Positions 1 to 10,672 are shown, numbered from the stretch's first letter. The stretch: DNA of 64,000 nucleotides from Erinaceus europaeus (GCF_950295315.1 NC_080168.1:3171574-3235573); one strand, 5' to 3'. Notes: generated by a model from the sequence alone, not told the origin. A program made the numbers and translations.

Positions 1-147
1 CCCCTGGCCCCCACCTGCAGGAAGAAATCTTCACAAGTGGTGAAGCAGTGCTGCAGGTGTCTCTCTGTCTCTCTCCCTCTCTATAACCCCCTTCCCTCTC
101 AGATTCTGACAGTCTCTATCCAGCAAATAAATAAAGATTTAAAAATT
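1..147 (+). mobile_element. SINE-B, cut by window edge
   Basis: tRNA-derived SINE-B lacking its tRNA-like head because the window starts inside it. Visible parts are the CCACCTGCAGG box, GGTGAAGCAG, the CT-rich body and an AATAAATAAAG tail followed by A-rich sequence. The tail has an AATAAA-type signal, as in the T+ class of mammalian SINEs. Confidence 0.85.
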
Positions 148-268
148 CCATATATACATACCCAGATAAAATAATATGGAGATTGAAGTGGCATCATCAT
201 AGAAATATAGAAAACCAAGGAGAGAAGTTGAGTATAATACAAGTAGTCTGAATTCTTCTAATTTGACT

Positions 269-292
269 TTTTAAAATTTTGTTTTATTATAT

Positions 293-323
<31 letters not shown>

Positions 324-546
324 TTGGATAGAGATAGCCAGATATCAAGAAGAAAGGTTAGGGAGAGAGAGAGAGAGGGAGGGAGAGGGAGAGAGAGAGG
401 GAGAGAGAGAGAGAAAGAGAAGAAACTATAGCACTGCTTTACCACTTGCAAAGCTTTGCCCCTGCAGGTGGGGCATGGGGGCTTGAACCTGGGTCCCTAA
501 GGATTGTAACACGTGAGATCCACCAGGCGTGCCACTACACAGCCCC
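269..546 (-). mobile_element. SINE-B with 12-bp target-site duplication
   Basis: Inverted SINE-B: a (TTTA)n tail at 288-325, a (GA)n stretch at 361-421 (complement of the SINE pyrimidine body), then CTGCAGGTGGGG and CTTGAACCTGGG, ending in the head CACAGCCCC. It is flanked by TCTAATTTGACT (257-268) and TCTTATTTGACT (547-558), one mismatch, so the insertion boundaries are well defined. Confidence 0.85.
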
Positions 547-779
547 TCTTATTTGACTCCTTAGGATCTTTCTCAAACTTCCAGTAGATTGTGCATGTTC
601 ACAAATCCTACCTAGAACAACAAAGCACATTAGCTATTTTCCAGGATTAGTTAAAAATGAATCTACAATAAATTTCAGAAACATCAGGAAGCATGGAAAA
701 TGACTGATACTCATTATAAACTGATGACAGTTAAAGGGAAAAAGTCTGTTTGTTTTAAGAATACATGTTGGTACAATAT
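547..779. other. Unique sequence, nothing recognised
   Basis: About 230 bases of AT-rich sequence between a SINE and an L1 with no repeat, open frame or RNA gene that I recognise. Confidence 0.5.
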
Positions 780-1897
780 TTCACCAGCCTAAGTCTTACT
801 TTGCATTTCCCCTTTCTGTTCTTGTTTCTTAAGTCATGCTCATGAGTGAGACCATTTCAAATTTATCCTTCTCTTTCTGGCTCTTCTCATTTTGCATGAT
901 TCCTTCAAGCACCACCCCAGACAACCTAAAGAAAGTGCACTGATCATTCCTAAAAGCTGCATAAGATTTCACTGTGTATATACACCACAATTTTATTAGT
1001 CACTCATATGCTGTTAGACACCTAGGTTGCTTTTTGATTTGGGCTATTAAAAAATTGTGCTGTTATGACATAGTTGAACATCGGTGATCTTTTGGGATGG
1101 GTGTGTTTGATTTCTTAGTATAGATCCCCAAGAAATAAATTGCAGAGTCATAGGGTAGGTCCATTCTGAGAGTTCTCCAGACTGTTCTTCATAGAAGAGG
1201 GATCCGTTTACCTTCCTACCAGCAGTGCAGGAGGGTTCCTTTGCCTTCACAGCCTCTCCAGCATTTGTTGTTGCTATCATTTCTGATGTATGAAATTCTC
1301 ACTGATGTGATGTGATGTGTATCTTATTATTGTCTTTATTTTCATTTATCTGATAGTCAGCAAGTTGCAGCATTTTTGCATGTCTATTGACACTTTCAGT
1401 GTCTTTTTGGGTGAATTCTGTTAATTTCTTCTCACTTTTGCATGGGACTTTTTATTTTTTGCTTCTGAGTTTGGTGAGCTCTTTGTATATCGTGATTATC
1501 AATCTTTTGTCTGATATATAGCATGTAAAAATAGTCTCCAATTCTCTAAGGAGTCTATTTAAGTGGTGATTTATTTTGCTGTGCAGAATATTTTCAGTCT
1601 ATTGTAGGTGGTGTATTGCACCACAGCAAAGGCCTCTTGGGAAGGAGGACAGAAGAAGGATTGGGGGAATTCAGGGTAATCAGGGGTGATGTGTGGGTGC
1701 GAAGGCTTGCAGATCCTGGTACATGGTGATGGATATGATTTGGGAGTGAGTATTTTGCAGACATCCTCTTGGTGAGATGAGAAATTGCATTCATATGCCA
1801 ACAACTGTACTGTAAACCATTAACTCCCAAATAAAATAAAATAAAATAAAATAAAATAAAATAAAATAAAATAAAATAAAATAAAATAAAATAAAAA
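780..1897 (+). mobile_element. 5'-inverted (twin-primed) L1, type 2 3' end
   Basis: Positions 780-1600 are L1 on the minus strand, covering the 3' UTR start and ORF2 C-terminal region (complement of the segment encoding MDLPYNPxIPLLG-like sequence). Positions 1604-1828 are the L1 type 2 3' UTR on the plus strand, ending in GTAAACCATTAACTCCC and a tail of (AAAAT)n at 1829-1897. The left end of the inverted part (near TCACCAGCC) and the start of the plus part (GGTGTATTGCACCA) are neighbours in the L1, the geometry expected of twin priming. I found no clear TSD, so it is probably old. Confidence 0.7.
1829..1897 (+). repeat. (AAAAT)n microsatellite at L1 tail
   Basis: About 13 uninterrupted AAAAT units directly after the L1 3' end; most simply an expanded poly(A)-derived tail. 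Confidence 0.9.
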
Positions 1898-2587
1898 GGA
1901 TCCATCTACATCAGCAGATGGCTGGATAGAGAAATCATGGGATAAGAACTCTGAGCTCAAACCAACAATGATTCAGAGTTTACACAGGATCTTGTGCTAA
2001 ATCTGAATATGTAAGGGCCCCATGTGAGGATGATGGGGATAAAAGGTGAGTGTTGTTCATAGATTTTCTTCAAGTTTCCAATCTAGCTTTCTAGCCCTAT
2101 CTTCAACTCTGATATCATCTTTCCAGACACTATGTTTGTACACCTTCATGTTAGCTATCAAACTCAAGCAAATCAAAGAAAGTCATGGGCCCTAGGAACA
2201 TACTTAATGTAGATTCCTCAGCTACTTTAAAATAGCTACCCTGAAATCACTATTTTTATCTACTCTATTCCTACTTTTTGGTTCCTCTTAATAATGATTT
2301 TGTTCTGCTTCATATCTTATCGCCTTTCAGCCTCCAAGTTGCAGATGTGATCATGATTCTATCCTAACTTCCCTGGGTAGACATACTCATCAATGTATCC
2401 CAAAATCTCACCTCCCCAGAGCCCTGCCCCACTAAGGAAACATAGAAACAGGCTGGGGATATGGATCAACCTGCCCTACTTTCATGTCCAGTGGAGAAGC
2501 AATACAGAAGCCAGACCTTCCACCTTCTGCACCCCATAAAGAATTTGGTCCATACTCCCAGAGGAATAAAGAATAGGAGAACTTCCA
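1898..2587 (+). mobile_element. L1 3' fragment, type 1 3' UTR
   Basis: Begins with an ORF2 C-terminal remnant (ACATCAGCAGATGGCTGGAT resembles the L1 segment ACAACAGATGAGTGGCTGAG) and runs into the type 1 3' UTR, sharing landmarks with the copies at 7.6 and 21.6 kb: GGGCCCCATG, CTAGCTTTCTAGCCC, CAGTGGAGAAGCAA, CCATACTCCCAGAGG. It stops abruptly at 2587 where a SINE head begins and does not resume. Confidence 0.75.
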
Positions 2588-2657
2588 GGGAGTCAGGCAG
2601 TGGCGCAGCATGTTAAGTGCAGGTGGTGCAAAGTCCAAGGACCGGCATAAGGATCCT
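2588..2657 (+). mobile_element. SINE-A head only, broken before the B box
   Basis: Head of SINE-A (AGTCAGGCAGTGGCGCAGCA, then GTGGTGCAAAGTCC and GGACCGGCATAAGGATCC). The B-box half, body and tail are absent; the sequence passes straight into a foldback at 2653-2726. Confidence 0.7.
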
Positions 2658-2726
2658 GCTACTGTGGAGGGTGGTTCAGGAGAAACCAATGAAATATTTC
2701 TAAACCACCCTCCACAGTAGCAGGAT
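2653..2726. repeat. Perfect 24-bp inverted repeat (foldback)
   Basis: Arms at 2653-2676 and 2703-2726 are exact reverse complements, separated by a 26-base loop. The first arm starts inside the SINE-A head (ATCCTG) and continues into sequence that is not SINE, so the arm was copied after the SINE arrived. I checked the arms base by base. Confidence 0.9.
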
Positions 2727-2842
2727 ACTATGTGTTTGAAAACATAGGGTAAATATATGCTTTTATTTTCAGTTTATGAAAAGTTTCATTTACCTAATTA
2801 TTTTTGTGAATAGATGCAACCATGTTTTAAAATACCATGCTG

Positions 2843-3058
2843 TTGTATTTTTTTTAAATAAATTTATGTATTTAATGCTGGTTACCGGAAATGTGGGGCA
2901 ACTTTAAAAAAAACATTTATAAAATGGAAATATTGACAAGTCTATAGGATAAGAGAGGTACATTTCCAAACAATGCCCACCCTCACAGCTACTTATGCAA
3001 TCCCCTCCCTTGATAGCTCTCCTATTCTTTTTATAAATTAAGTTTCCCTATATCGTCA
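2843..3058 (-). mobile_element. Old L1 type 1 3' end
   Basis: Inverted L1 3' end: a T-rich start, then ACATTTATAAAATGGAAATATTGACA-like sequence, ATAGGATAAGAGAGGTAC and CCCCTCCCTTGATAGCTCTC, which match the reverse complement of the type 1 tail seen at 17.3 and 57.6 kb with clear divergence. Confidence 0.65.
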
Positions 3059-3514
3059 TCCTGCCTCAGTGTTCCTTTGTCACATACTGTTAATCTTCTC
3101 CTTCCTGCCCCATCCTTACTTCTTTACTACTAGAGTCTTGTTTTAGTTGTGATATTGAAAGATCCATTTGAACTGTTTTCTCAAATTTTCCTCATGACCA
3201 GACATGGTCATTTGACCTAACTGCCACCTATGGAAGTCTGACCACTGATAGGAGATTATGGAGAACCTTTTTAGTGGACCCTCTTCCCTTTTCTAAAATA
3301 ATTGTGATATCTGAGAAGAAAGTTTATTGAGTAAGAAAACATCCCTAGTCCTCGATGATGATTTCCTTCCTGGACTTTGGTTTGATGAGGAAAATCAATC
3401 CGTATTACTAAACATTTTCTAACTAGGCCTTTACAGTTAACTAGCAGAGTTCCACAATATCTTGTTTCAGTTTTTAATCATCTCATTGTATTTGTTTTAA
3501 TTTTAATCATTTCA
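3059..3514. other. Unique sequence, nothing recognised
   Basis: AT-rich non-repetitive stretch without a convincing coding frame or RNA gene. Confidence 0.5.
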
Positions 3515-3712
3515 TTATGTATTTCTTTCTTTATTGGCTAGAGACAAAAAAAATCACAAGGAAAGGGGGAATTAGAGAGGGAAAGAAGGAGTGGCATCTG
3601 CAGTACTGCATTTTCCCCCTGCTGATAGGGAGTAGTAGCTTGAACCTGAGACTCTGTATACTATAATTTGCATGCTTAATTAGGTGTGTCATTATCCAGC
3701 TTTCTCTCAATC
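3515..3712 (-). mobile_element. Diverged SINE-B
   Basis: Inverted old SINE: TTTATTGGCTAGAGACA at the tail side, purine-rich body, CTGCTGATAGGGAGTAGTAG and CTTGAACCTGAGAC (complement of a B box), then TTAGGTGTGTCATTATCCAG head. Clearly more diverged than the neighbours. Confidence 0.6.
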
Positions 3713-3730
3713 TCCTAAGAAGTATTTATC

Positions 3731-3815
3731 CAGGGGTCTGAATTGTAGGGCACTGGGTTAAGTACACATAGTATGAAGTTAAAGGGCCCAGCTCAAGGAT
3801 TCCAGTTCAAATATA
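3731..3815 (+). mobile_element. SINE head fragment
   Basis: About 85 bases resembling a SINE head: GGGCACTGGGTTAAGTACAC, AGTATGAAGTTAAAGGGCCC and ATTCCAGTTCAAAT. The body and tail are missing. Confidence 0.5.
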
Positions 3816-3869
3816 TATATTCTTTCTAGACATTTTGTCAATTACACCTGCCACAAAGATATTCAAAAT

Positions 3870-3870
3870 A

Positions 3871-3913
<43 letters not shown>

Positions 3914-3915
3914 AT
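3870..3915 (+). repeat. (AAAT)n microsatellite
   Basis: About 11 AAAT units immediately upstream of a SINE-B head; probably the tail of an earlier insertion. Confidence 0.9.
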
Positions 3916-3919
3916 ACAG

Positions 3920-4137
3920 GGAGGGGCCGAGTGGTGGAGCACCTGTTGAGTACACACAGCAATGAGCAAAGACCCAAGTTCAAGCCCCCAGTCCCTATCT
4001 GTGGGGGTGGTGGGAGGTATTGGGGGTTCACAAGTAGTGAATCCTTGCTACAAGCATCTGTCTTCCTCTCTATCTTCCCCACTCCTCTTCATTTCTCTAT
4101 GTTCTATCAAATAAAGAAATAAATAAAACTTTAAAAG
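3920..4137 (+). mobile_element. SINE-B
   Basis: Nearly full SINE-B: GGGGCCGAGTGGTGGAGCAC head, AAGTTCAAGCCC B box, CT-rich body and AAATAAATAAAAC tail. A G-rich block (GTGGGGGTGGTGGGAGG) replaces part of the usual middle box. Confidence 0.8.
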
Positions 4138-4482
4138 TAGGGAGTTGTGTCCTCCCCCCATTCCCACCCCTTTAACCTCACAATGAGGTTTTAGGGAAAA
4201 AGAAATCGAGGAGAAAGAGCTCCTTTCATGGTCTTGCGTCCATCTTGGACAAAAGAAGGATAATGAGTCATTCAATAGAGCAGGAGCCCTTATATCCTAT
4301 CAGAAACCTTGGTTCACCTGGCTAAGAGAACAGTAGTATAATATTTAAAATTCTCTTCTGAAACTAATTGGATACAAGTGGTCAACATAGCTTGAATGTA
4401 GCCTATTCTGCTGATACGTAAAAGAAAGAAATGTTGAAAAGCTCTTGATTAGTTTAATAATATTCACTGAGTTATTATAAAA
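4138..4482. other. Unassigned sequence
   Basis: No feature recognised in this 345-base stretch. A short open frame runs through it on the minus strand but has no recognisable domain. Confidence 0.4.
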
Positions 4483-4676
4483 ATGACAGACCTTCTGCAT
4501 CCCACAATGACCTTGGGTCCATGCTCCCAGAGGGATAAAGAATAGGAAAGCTATCAGGGGAGGGGATGGGATATCTGGGAGATCTGGTGGTGGGAATTGT
4601 GTGGAGTTGTACCCCTCTAATGCTATGGTTTTGTTAATGTCTCCTTTTTTAAATATATAAAAATTTTTTTTTAAAT
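4483..4676 (+). mobile_element. L1 type 1 3' end
   Basis: 5'-truncated L1 tail: CCATGCTCCCAGAGGGATAA, GAATAGGAAAGCTATCAGG, GGTGGTGGGAATTGTGTGGA, ATGGTTTTGTTAATGTC and an A/T-rich tail. Confidence 0.8.
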
Positions 4677-5077
4677 GACAGACATTAAAGTAAGGTAGTT
4701 TACTAATGTCAAATTTGGATCTGATTTTTAAACAAATCCCCTGTGGTGAAATCTCAAGGCATCTCAAGGCAAAGCAAATCAGCAAAGCAGATAGATGAGA
4801 TCTGAGATCACTTTTTCTTTGGAGGATGCTAACCTGGGAAATGATTTCATTAAAGTAGCACTTTTCTTTGTACATGCACAAGATTTGAAAAAGAAAAAAA
4901 AAGGAGGATAAGTGGTATGAAATAAAAAGCAACTTGGATTAGACAAAACAAACCAAGGAAACTATTGTAGCTTACATATGCACTGTTTGCAAGAATCTGC
5001 AAGACTGTGATCTGAAAAGGAGGAGTGGCCTACTCTGAATAGCAGCTTCAGGGCTGGCAATAGTTAAGTGAGGGATT
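4677..5077. other. Unique sequence
   Basis: No repeat or gene recognised. A minus-strand open frame that spans 4345-4932 crosses both the L1 tail and unique DNA, so it is not a gene. Confidence 0.45.
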
Positions 5078-5088
5078 ACTGCACAGGT

Positions 5089-5320
5089 ATGGGCCCATTG
5101 AATTGCTATCGAACAGGCCATGGCCGGTGCGCCGCTATGTTCCATCGCTGGGGAGCCAGAGACGACCCGAACTGCCCCTGCGGCTCCAGACAGACTATGA
5201 CCCACATAGTCAACAACTGCCACCTCTCCGGATTCAAAGGAGGTCTCGAAACTTGACATCAGGCTCAACCTGACGCTGTTGACTGGCTACGGAAGAAGGG
5301 CAAATGCTAGAAGAAGAAGA
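5089..5320 (+). mobile_element. nLTR-K copy A: 5'-truncated non-LTR element, 11-bp TSD
   Basis: Insert of 232 bp between perfect copies of ACTGCACAGGT (5078-5088 and 5321-5331). It encodes the C-terminus of a non-LTR retrotransposon protein with RTGHGRCAAMFHRWG and a zinc-knuckle-like C-x1-C-x7-H-x4-C (CPCGSRQTMTHIVNNC). The frame has an in-frame TGA 18 codons before the natural-looking TAG, and the DNA then ends in AAGAAGAAGA with almost no 3' UTR. The TSD, 3'-anchored truncation and simple-repeat tail show target-primed reverse transcription. Ending and tail differ from L1. It is about 97-98% identical by eye to copies B and C and keeps many CpGs, which suggests recent insertion. The clade is not determined; the protein style resembles arthropod and other invertebrate elements that I recall being auto-named 'jockey-like'. 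Confidence 0.88.
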
Positions 5321-5331
5321 ACTGCACAGGT

Positions 5332-6217
5332 CCACTAACCTGCTTCAAAGAAATGGTTTGTGTGACTAAGGGAATGTTGAAACAGCAGAAGTAATCTGAG
5401 GACTCACTCCTGTCTTCCCCTGCCAATTCTGCGCTTGTAAACTTTTCTGAGAAATCCCTCATTTGTCTCCTCCTTCAACATTTGACTCATTGCTTTCTCT
5501 CAATTGTAACTCACAAGTTCTCAGGACCTTAAAGTTTTTCACAGCCATTTTAGAAGTCACTGTTATCATCCCTAACAGCACTGAGTGAGCAGACTCGGAT
5601 TCTTAAATGAGCTGACTTTGCTTCTCCACTTTTTCTTATTTCCCTGGGATTGATGGTGGAAGGTGTCTTCCTTACCTAATTGCAGATCCTGGTCTCCCTG
5701 CCTTCTTCCCAGATGCAGCAATGCTGACTCACCTCACACCTGGTGCTAACACAGCCCCACCCTCCAGGGCCACCCCCACACATCGGTCACACCCAGGAAG
5801 CCTGTAACCTGAGATGCCTTAGAATAAGAACAAAGTAAAAGGAAGGGTGTTCTTTTGTGCACAAGGAAGATGTTTCTCTTCACCATTTGCCTATCATTCA
5901 AACTGCATCCAAAACCATGTATCTTAGGGTCATCATAAGATGTATTTTCTGAGCCCAGCCTCCACCAAACTGGAGGAAACTTTGGTGCAATTACCGTCTT
6001 ACATTCCTTCCTTCTGCCCCCTTTTTCTACTTTGGGGAAATAACACAAAGTTTGGAACTGAAAAGTATTGCTGGTGACAAACAAAAACTATTTATTTTTC
6101 TTCAAATGATTCTATTACCTACTGAGTATTCAGCACACATTTAGATTTACTGCTTTCAGAACCATTGTCTCAGGACATTGAGAGTTCTGTTGAACTCCAC
6201 TGTGTTAGAAAGAGTTA
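5332..6217. other. Unique sequence
   Basis: About 890 bases without a recognised repeat or gene. A stretch near 5540-5600 (TGTTATCATCCCTAACAGCA) is faintly MIR-like, but too weak to call. Confidence 0.45.
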
Positions 6218-6419
6218 TCAGTGGCCAGGCCATGGAGTAACCAGTTGAGTGCACACATTACCATGCACAAGGAGCAGGGTTCAAGCCTCTGATCCCCAGC
6301 TGCAGGAGATCATGAGCTGTGAAGTCATGATACAGGTGTGTCTCATTCATTCTCCTGCTCTATCTTGCTTCTCCCTTTCAATATCTAACTCTATCCAGCA
6401 CAATAAAATAAGAAAGAAT
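6218..6419 (+). mobile_element. SINE-B
   Basis: Diverged SINE-B with GTGCACACATTACCATGCAC, GGGTTCAAGCCTCTGATCCC, CT-rich body and CACAATAAAATAAGAAAG tail. Confidence 0.7.
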
Positions 6420-6487
6420 TTTCACTTGCAAACTGTAGTTTTTGATCCTGTATATATAGGTACTCATTATTGTTTCTTCTTTTATGA

Positions 6488-6650
6488 TTATTTTTAGGAA
6501 ACTACTGGGTTACATAATAGTTGTTGACACATAGATACATTTTCTCAGCTCCCCAGGGTAGGTGTGTGCAAAACCCTCTTACTCCCAGCTCAAGCCTTTT
6601 GTGCCATCAAGCACCAGGATCCTAAAGCTCCCCTCCTCCCAAGCAACAAC
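6488..6650 (-). mobile_element. L1 type 2 3' UTR fragment
   Basis: Complement of the type 2 L1 3' end: GGGTTACATAATAGTTGTTG, then CAAAACCCTCTTACTCCC, CACCAGGATCC and CTCCTCC, parallel to the copies at 14.7 and 51.1 kb. Confidence 0.65.
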
Positions 6651-6745
6651 AACAACAAAATCCTGTCCTTGGTGCAATGTTTATCATTCATTCAAGTGTC
6701 TTAGTGAGGTGCATTGGGTCCACTCGGAAAGCAGAATCAATAAGA

Positions 6746-6749
<4 letters not shown>

Positions 6750-6789
<40 letters not shown>
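6750..6789. repeat. (AT)n microsatellite
   Basis: Twenty uninterrupted AT dinucleotides followed by GTAAAAAGAG. Confidence 0.95.
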
Positions 6790-6791
<2 letters not shown>

Positions 6792-6792
6792 A

Positions 6793-7115
6793 AAAGAGAT
6801 TTATTACAAGGAACTGACCATATATGTAGTGGAGTAGAGTAGCTTGGACACCCAGGAAGAATTCATACCCAGCTCCAGCACAACTACAGGAAGCCTGGGA
6901 CCCAGGAGAGTCTGAGGGCTGTCAGCTGAGGAGCATCTCCCATGGAAGCTGGGCTTTCATTATAATTGAGCCTTCAGCTGGTCACATGAGGCTTGTCCAC
7001 GTGTGTGAGCAAGGCAATCTTCTGGTCACAGTTCAACATTTTAAACACTAAGGTCACCACAAAGTTCTCATAACTAATCACCACATTGAAGTGTGGTCGA
7101 AGTCAAAGTCCTCAA
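6793..7115 (-). mobile_element. Ancient L1M-like 3' end
   Basis: GAGATTTATTACAAGGAACT and TCACATGAGGCTTGTCCAC plus GGCAATCTTCTGGTCACAG resemble the antisense of mammal-wide L1M 3' ends, as recalled. The divergence is much larger than in the hedgehog L1 copies here. Confidence 0.5.
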
Positions 7116-7139
7116 TAATGGTTGAATTGCCTTAGGAAA

Positions 7140-8606
7140 GCATCATAAATTATGTAATTGATTGGACTTAGACCAAATTAGCAGGACAGCCTAGCAGAAA
7201 ATCCCAAAGAAGACAGATCCCCAAAACCTAATCTGGTTGGGCTCAACAAATGATACTCAAAGCCTAAACAACTGCAAGAACATCTAAGATCATCAGATAG
7301 AGAGGACTATAAAAGTCAGATAAGGGCAAGAGACTGGCCCTTAAGAATGGCCTGTTTGGCCAATATAAGATCATCTGATCATCTGGGGCCCAAGTTAGGA
7401 AATCCTTGGATTCCCCTACACATATGATTGGCCTTGACCTCTAAAGTGTCCCGCTCTTCACTGCCACTGGTTGCTTCCATAAGGACCAGCATACTGTGGA
7501 CCCTCTCAGGACATTGGCTCTACCATAAAGCAGTGATAGTAGGGATAATCCCAGTCTCTGAAGGGAGGCCAGGCATATCCTGCCCTGCCACTTGACAAAA
7601 TTTGGTCCTGAAATGAGTGCAGCCTGCAGTGTTCCTCAGATGTGACCATGAGCTACAAGCTCAGACCAATAGGGACTCAGAGGTCACACAGGCTCTGGTG
7701 CTAAATATAGACATGTATTTACATATGGGCCCTGGATCAGGTGGATGGAGGCAAATTGTTAATTCCAGCCATATATATATGAATGGGAGCTACTCCCTGC
7801 CCTAATCCAACTTTCTAGCTTTTTTCTCCACTCTGACACCATTCTCTCAAACAATATTCTCATCCAACCTCAGGCTAGCTACCAAACTCAAGCAAAACTA
7901 CTATAGATGTTTTCCCACAGGAGCATGCCTAAAATGGTTCTTCTAGCTTTCTTCTACTCTAAAATCCCTAAGCTCATCTGCTCTGATCCTCCTTTCTGGT
8001 TTCTGTTCATTAACCATCTTGACTCAACTTAGGTCATGCCACCTTCCAGGCACCAGGCTGCAGATACTACCATGACTCCACCCAGACTTTTCTGGGCAGA
8101 TGACCTCACCAATGTGTCCTGGACCCTCACATCTCCAGAGCTCTGGTCCACTAGGGAAAGATAGAAACAGGTTGTGCGTATGGATTAACCTGTCAACACC
8201 CATGCTCAGTGGAGAAGCAGCTACAAAAGCCAGAACTCCTACCTTCTGCTCCCCATAAAAACCCTGATCCATACTTCCAGTAGGGGAGAAGTGATAGGAG
8301 GAAGATAAGAGGACTCTGTACTCCAGCTCCATCAGCACCCAGAGAGAGAGAGAAGGAAACTGTCCCTACATGTGGTAGTTTTGATGGCATGAGTAGCTTA
8401 GCAGGAAAGAGAGGATTGAATCAGGAAAAGAAGGGACAACTATGTATAAATGTGGACAGATAGTTATAGAGAAGATGATTGGCCCATGTCTGAAATGTTA
8501 GGGGAACTGTGGTGGATTGCAGTAGGGAGACTGAATATTCAGAACTTTGGTGGTAGGAATGGTGTGGATTCAAACCCCTGTTGACATGTAATTCTGTAAT
8601 ATAAAA
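7140..8606 (+). mobile_element. L1 3' UTR, type 1, about 1.4 kb
   Basis: Long plus-strand piece of the type 1 3' UTR. From about 7315 it parallels the inverted arm of the 17.2-19.7 kb element (AAGGGCAAGAGACTGGC at 7324 versus 19501), and from 7610 it parallels the complement of 17.24-18.1 kb, so it bridges the two arms and shows they are neighbours. It ends with TTTGGTGGTAGGAATGGTGT and an A-rich tail. Confidence 0.75.
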
Positions 8607-9095
8607 ATAATTTGAAAAAAGAATTCTATTATTTTCTTAGTATCTTGAGCAGAGCTTTTTAAAAGTTTTTCTTCATAATTTATTGGGTACTAATAAGGAT
8701 TTTTTTTTTTGTCCATTGTGTCCTTTAAGTGAAACACTGGAGAGTAAATATTGTCCATCAGACTTGTAGAGTTCTAGGCATCTGGATACAGAGAAAGTGC
8801 CTAATGACTCTTTTAAGTCTGTTTTGTCCATGGAGGGTTAGGCTTATGGACTGTTCTTATGGGAAAACTCATTTGATATTTTTGAATATTATAATGCATA
8901 GTTAATTTTACTCTTTGCACACCCTTACATTAACATAAGGATGCATATTTCTATTTCTTTGCTTATTGCTTTGAATGCAAATTAAAAATAAATAAATAGA
9001 ATAATATGAATAATGAAATGTACCTTGGCTTTATTCCCAAGAGTTAAGAAAACCCTGTTTCAATTTTTAATCCCCCCCCCAATTTTTCTTTTCCC
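8607..9095. other. Unique AT-rich sequence
   Basis: No gene or repeat recognised apart from a short T run near 8701 and a C run near 9073. Confidence 0.45.
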
Positions 9096-9301
9096 CTGAA
9101 ACACTGCAGGCATTTACCTTTCTGCATTTTATTTTCTCTTTATCTCTCTCTCTCTACCTTCTCTATTTATCCTTCTGTTTCTCATCCTCTATCAAAAACA
9201 GAAAGATAGTAATGGCAACCAGACTGATGAAGTTGTATAGATCCAAAGTCCTAGAGATAAGCCTGGTGTAGTAAGTAAATAAATAAATAATAAATAAATA
9301 A
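9096..9301 (+). mobile_element. SINE-A long form, 3' part
   Basis: Diverged 3' half: CTGCAGGCATTTACCTTTCTG, the CT-rich body, a trace of the long-form module (AGATAAGCCTGGTGTAG) and an AATAAATAAATAATAAATAA tail. Confidence 0.5.
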
Positions 9302-9607
9302 CTACTTTCAGCATCATTTCAAATTGACTCACTGTTTCATTACTTGGCCTACCTGTGAAAGATTAAATAAGTACTTTCTCCCTCATTATCTTAATCTCCA
9401 GAATTAATGATTTACTATGATTCAGATACTTCTCAAGGAACACAGAATTGAGTAGAATATAAGCTGAATTGTCAAGGAACTTTTAATGTAACTAGTAACT
9501 TGTTTTTTTTTTTTTAAAAAAAAACAAAGCATACAGAAATAGATGCCAAATAGAAGTATATGGCACATGCATTCAGAATATTAAACAAATATAATTATAA
9601 TTACAGA

Positions 9608-9787
9608 TAAGACCTGGAAGATCGCATAATGGTTACGCAAAAGATTTTCATACCCGAGGCTCCTAGGTCCCAGGTTCAATCCCCTGCACCGCAAGTCAAA
9701 GTTGAACAGTGCTGTGGTAAGGGCAGGGGGACCACAAGTAATAGGGGGATTTCACAGACTGTTGTCATTTGAACTAGAAATTAAATA
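9608..9787 (+). mobile_element. SINE-C
   Basis: Contains AATGGTTACGCAAAAGA, CCGAGGCTCCTAGGTCCCAG, GGTTCAATCCCCTGCACC and GAACAGTGCTGTGG, the landmarks of the third SINE family. It ends in AAATTAAATAA. Confidence 0.75.
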
Positions 9788-10667
9788 ATGAGGCTATATT
9801 CTTCATGCTAATAACGGAGGGAGAATAATAATGAACTTTCCATGATACATTGGATGAATGGAAGAACAAAGTGAAATACATGGAAAACAGAGACTAAGCT
9901 CTGGTTGTTCTCTGAAATGCATGAGAGGGGAAGCGTGTTACAAAGCTGAATTGAGGTCAGATTAATGAAAGACTGGAAGGATTTGTTGTCTTTGTACCAT
10001 GGACATGGATATTTAGACCTGTCAAATAGGTGTTTAAAATAGAAACATGATCAAAATTCAGCTTTACAAAGATTAAACCCGGGGAGAGTGTTAAAAGTGG
10101 GCTGGGAAAGTGATAGATCAGACACAGGGAGTCTTAAAAAGCCATTGCAAAAGTTCAGAAAGAGATCAAAAGAGTCCCTACTAAGCCATTGGATATAGGA
10201 ATTGGAAGACAGAAATCAATAGAAAGGTCATGTTGTATAGACAATTGATCAGACAGTGAAGTGCTTAGAAAGGACAGCTGAGAAAAATTCAGATATCAGT
10301 ATTGCTTTAAATTTTCTAGGCCGAGTAATTTGGAATGGGCTCCAAAGCTCTGTTCTGTAAAAGCAAACATAAGAGGTGAACAGAAGGCAATGCAGAAAAG
10401 GGCACAGTGTGTTCATGGCAGATACAATGTTAAAAAGTATCATCCAAAGCTTCTCTGATTACAGAAAAATAGAACAGGTCTATTCTTTGGGTTAACTGAT
10501 GATTTTCCTGTGTGAAGCATAGGTCTAGCTCCTTTATGTGGGTGATATGCTCCCGTTCTGGAGTTAGATGGAGCATAGATGAAAGATTGAAGTGAGCTGT
10601 ATCATGGACACTGAAATAATGGAATGCAAACAGAAGGAGTATCTCTCCAACAAAGAGGAATCATGAA

Positions 10668-10672
<5 letters not shown>
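9788..10672. other. Unique sequence
   Basis: About 880 non-repetitive bases with no recognised coding or RNA feature. Confidence 0.5.

Noticed and set aside
4345..4932. 195-residue minus-strand frame
   Set aside because: It runs through an L1 3' end and AT-rich unique DNA; composition and lack of domains indicate chance.
5068..5256. Short protein with a zinc-knuckle as a possible host gene
   Set aside because: It is the truncated C-terminus of nLTR-K copy A, flanked by a TSD and repeated at two other loci.
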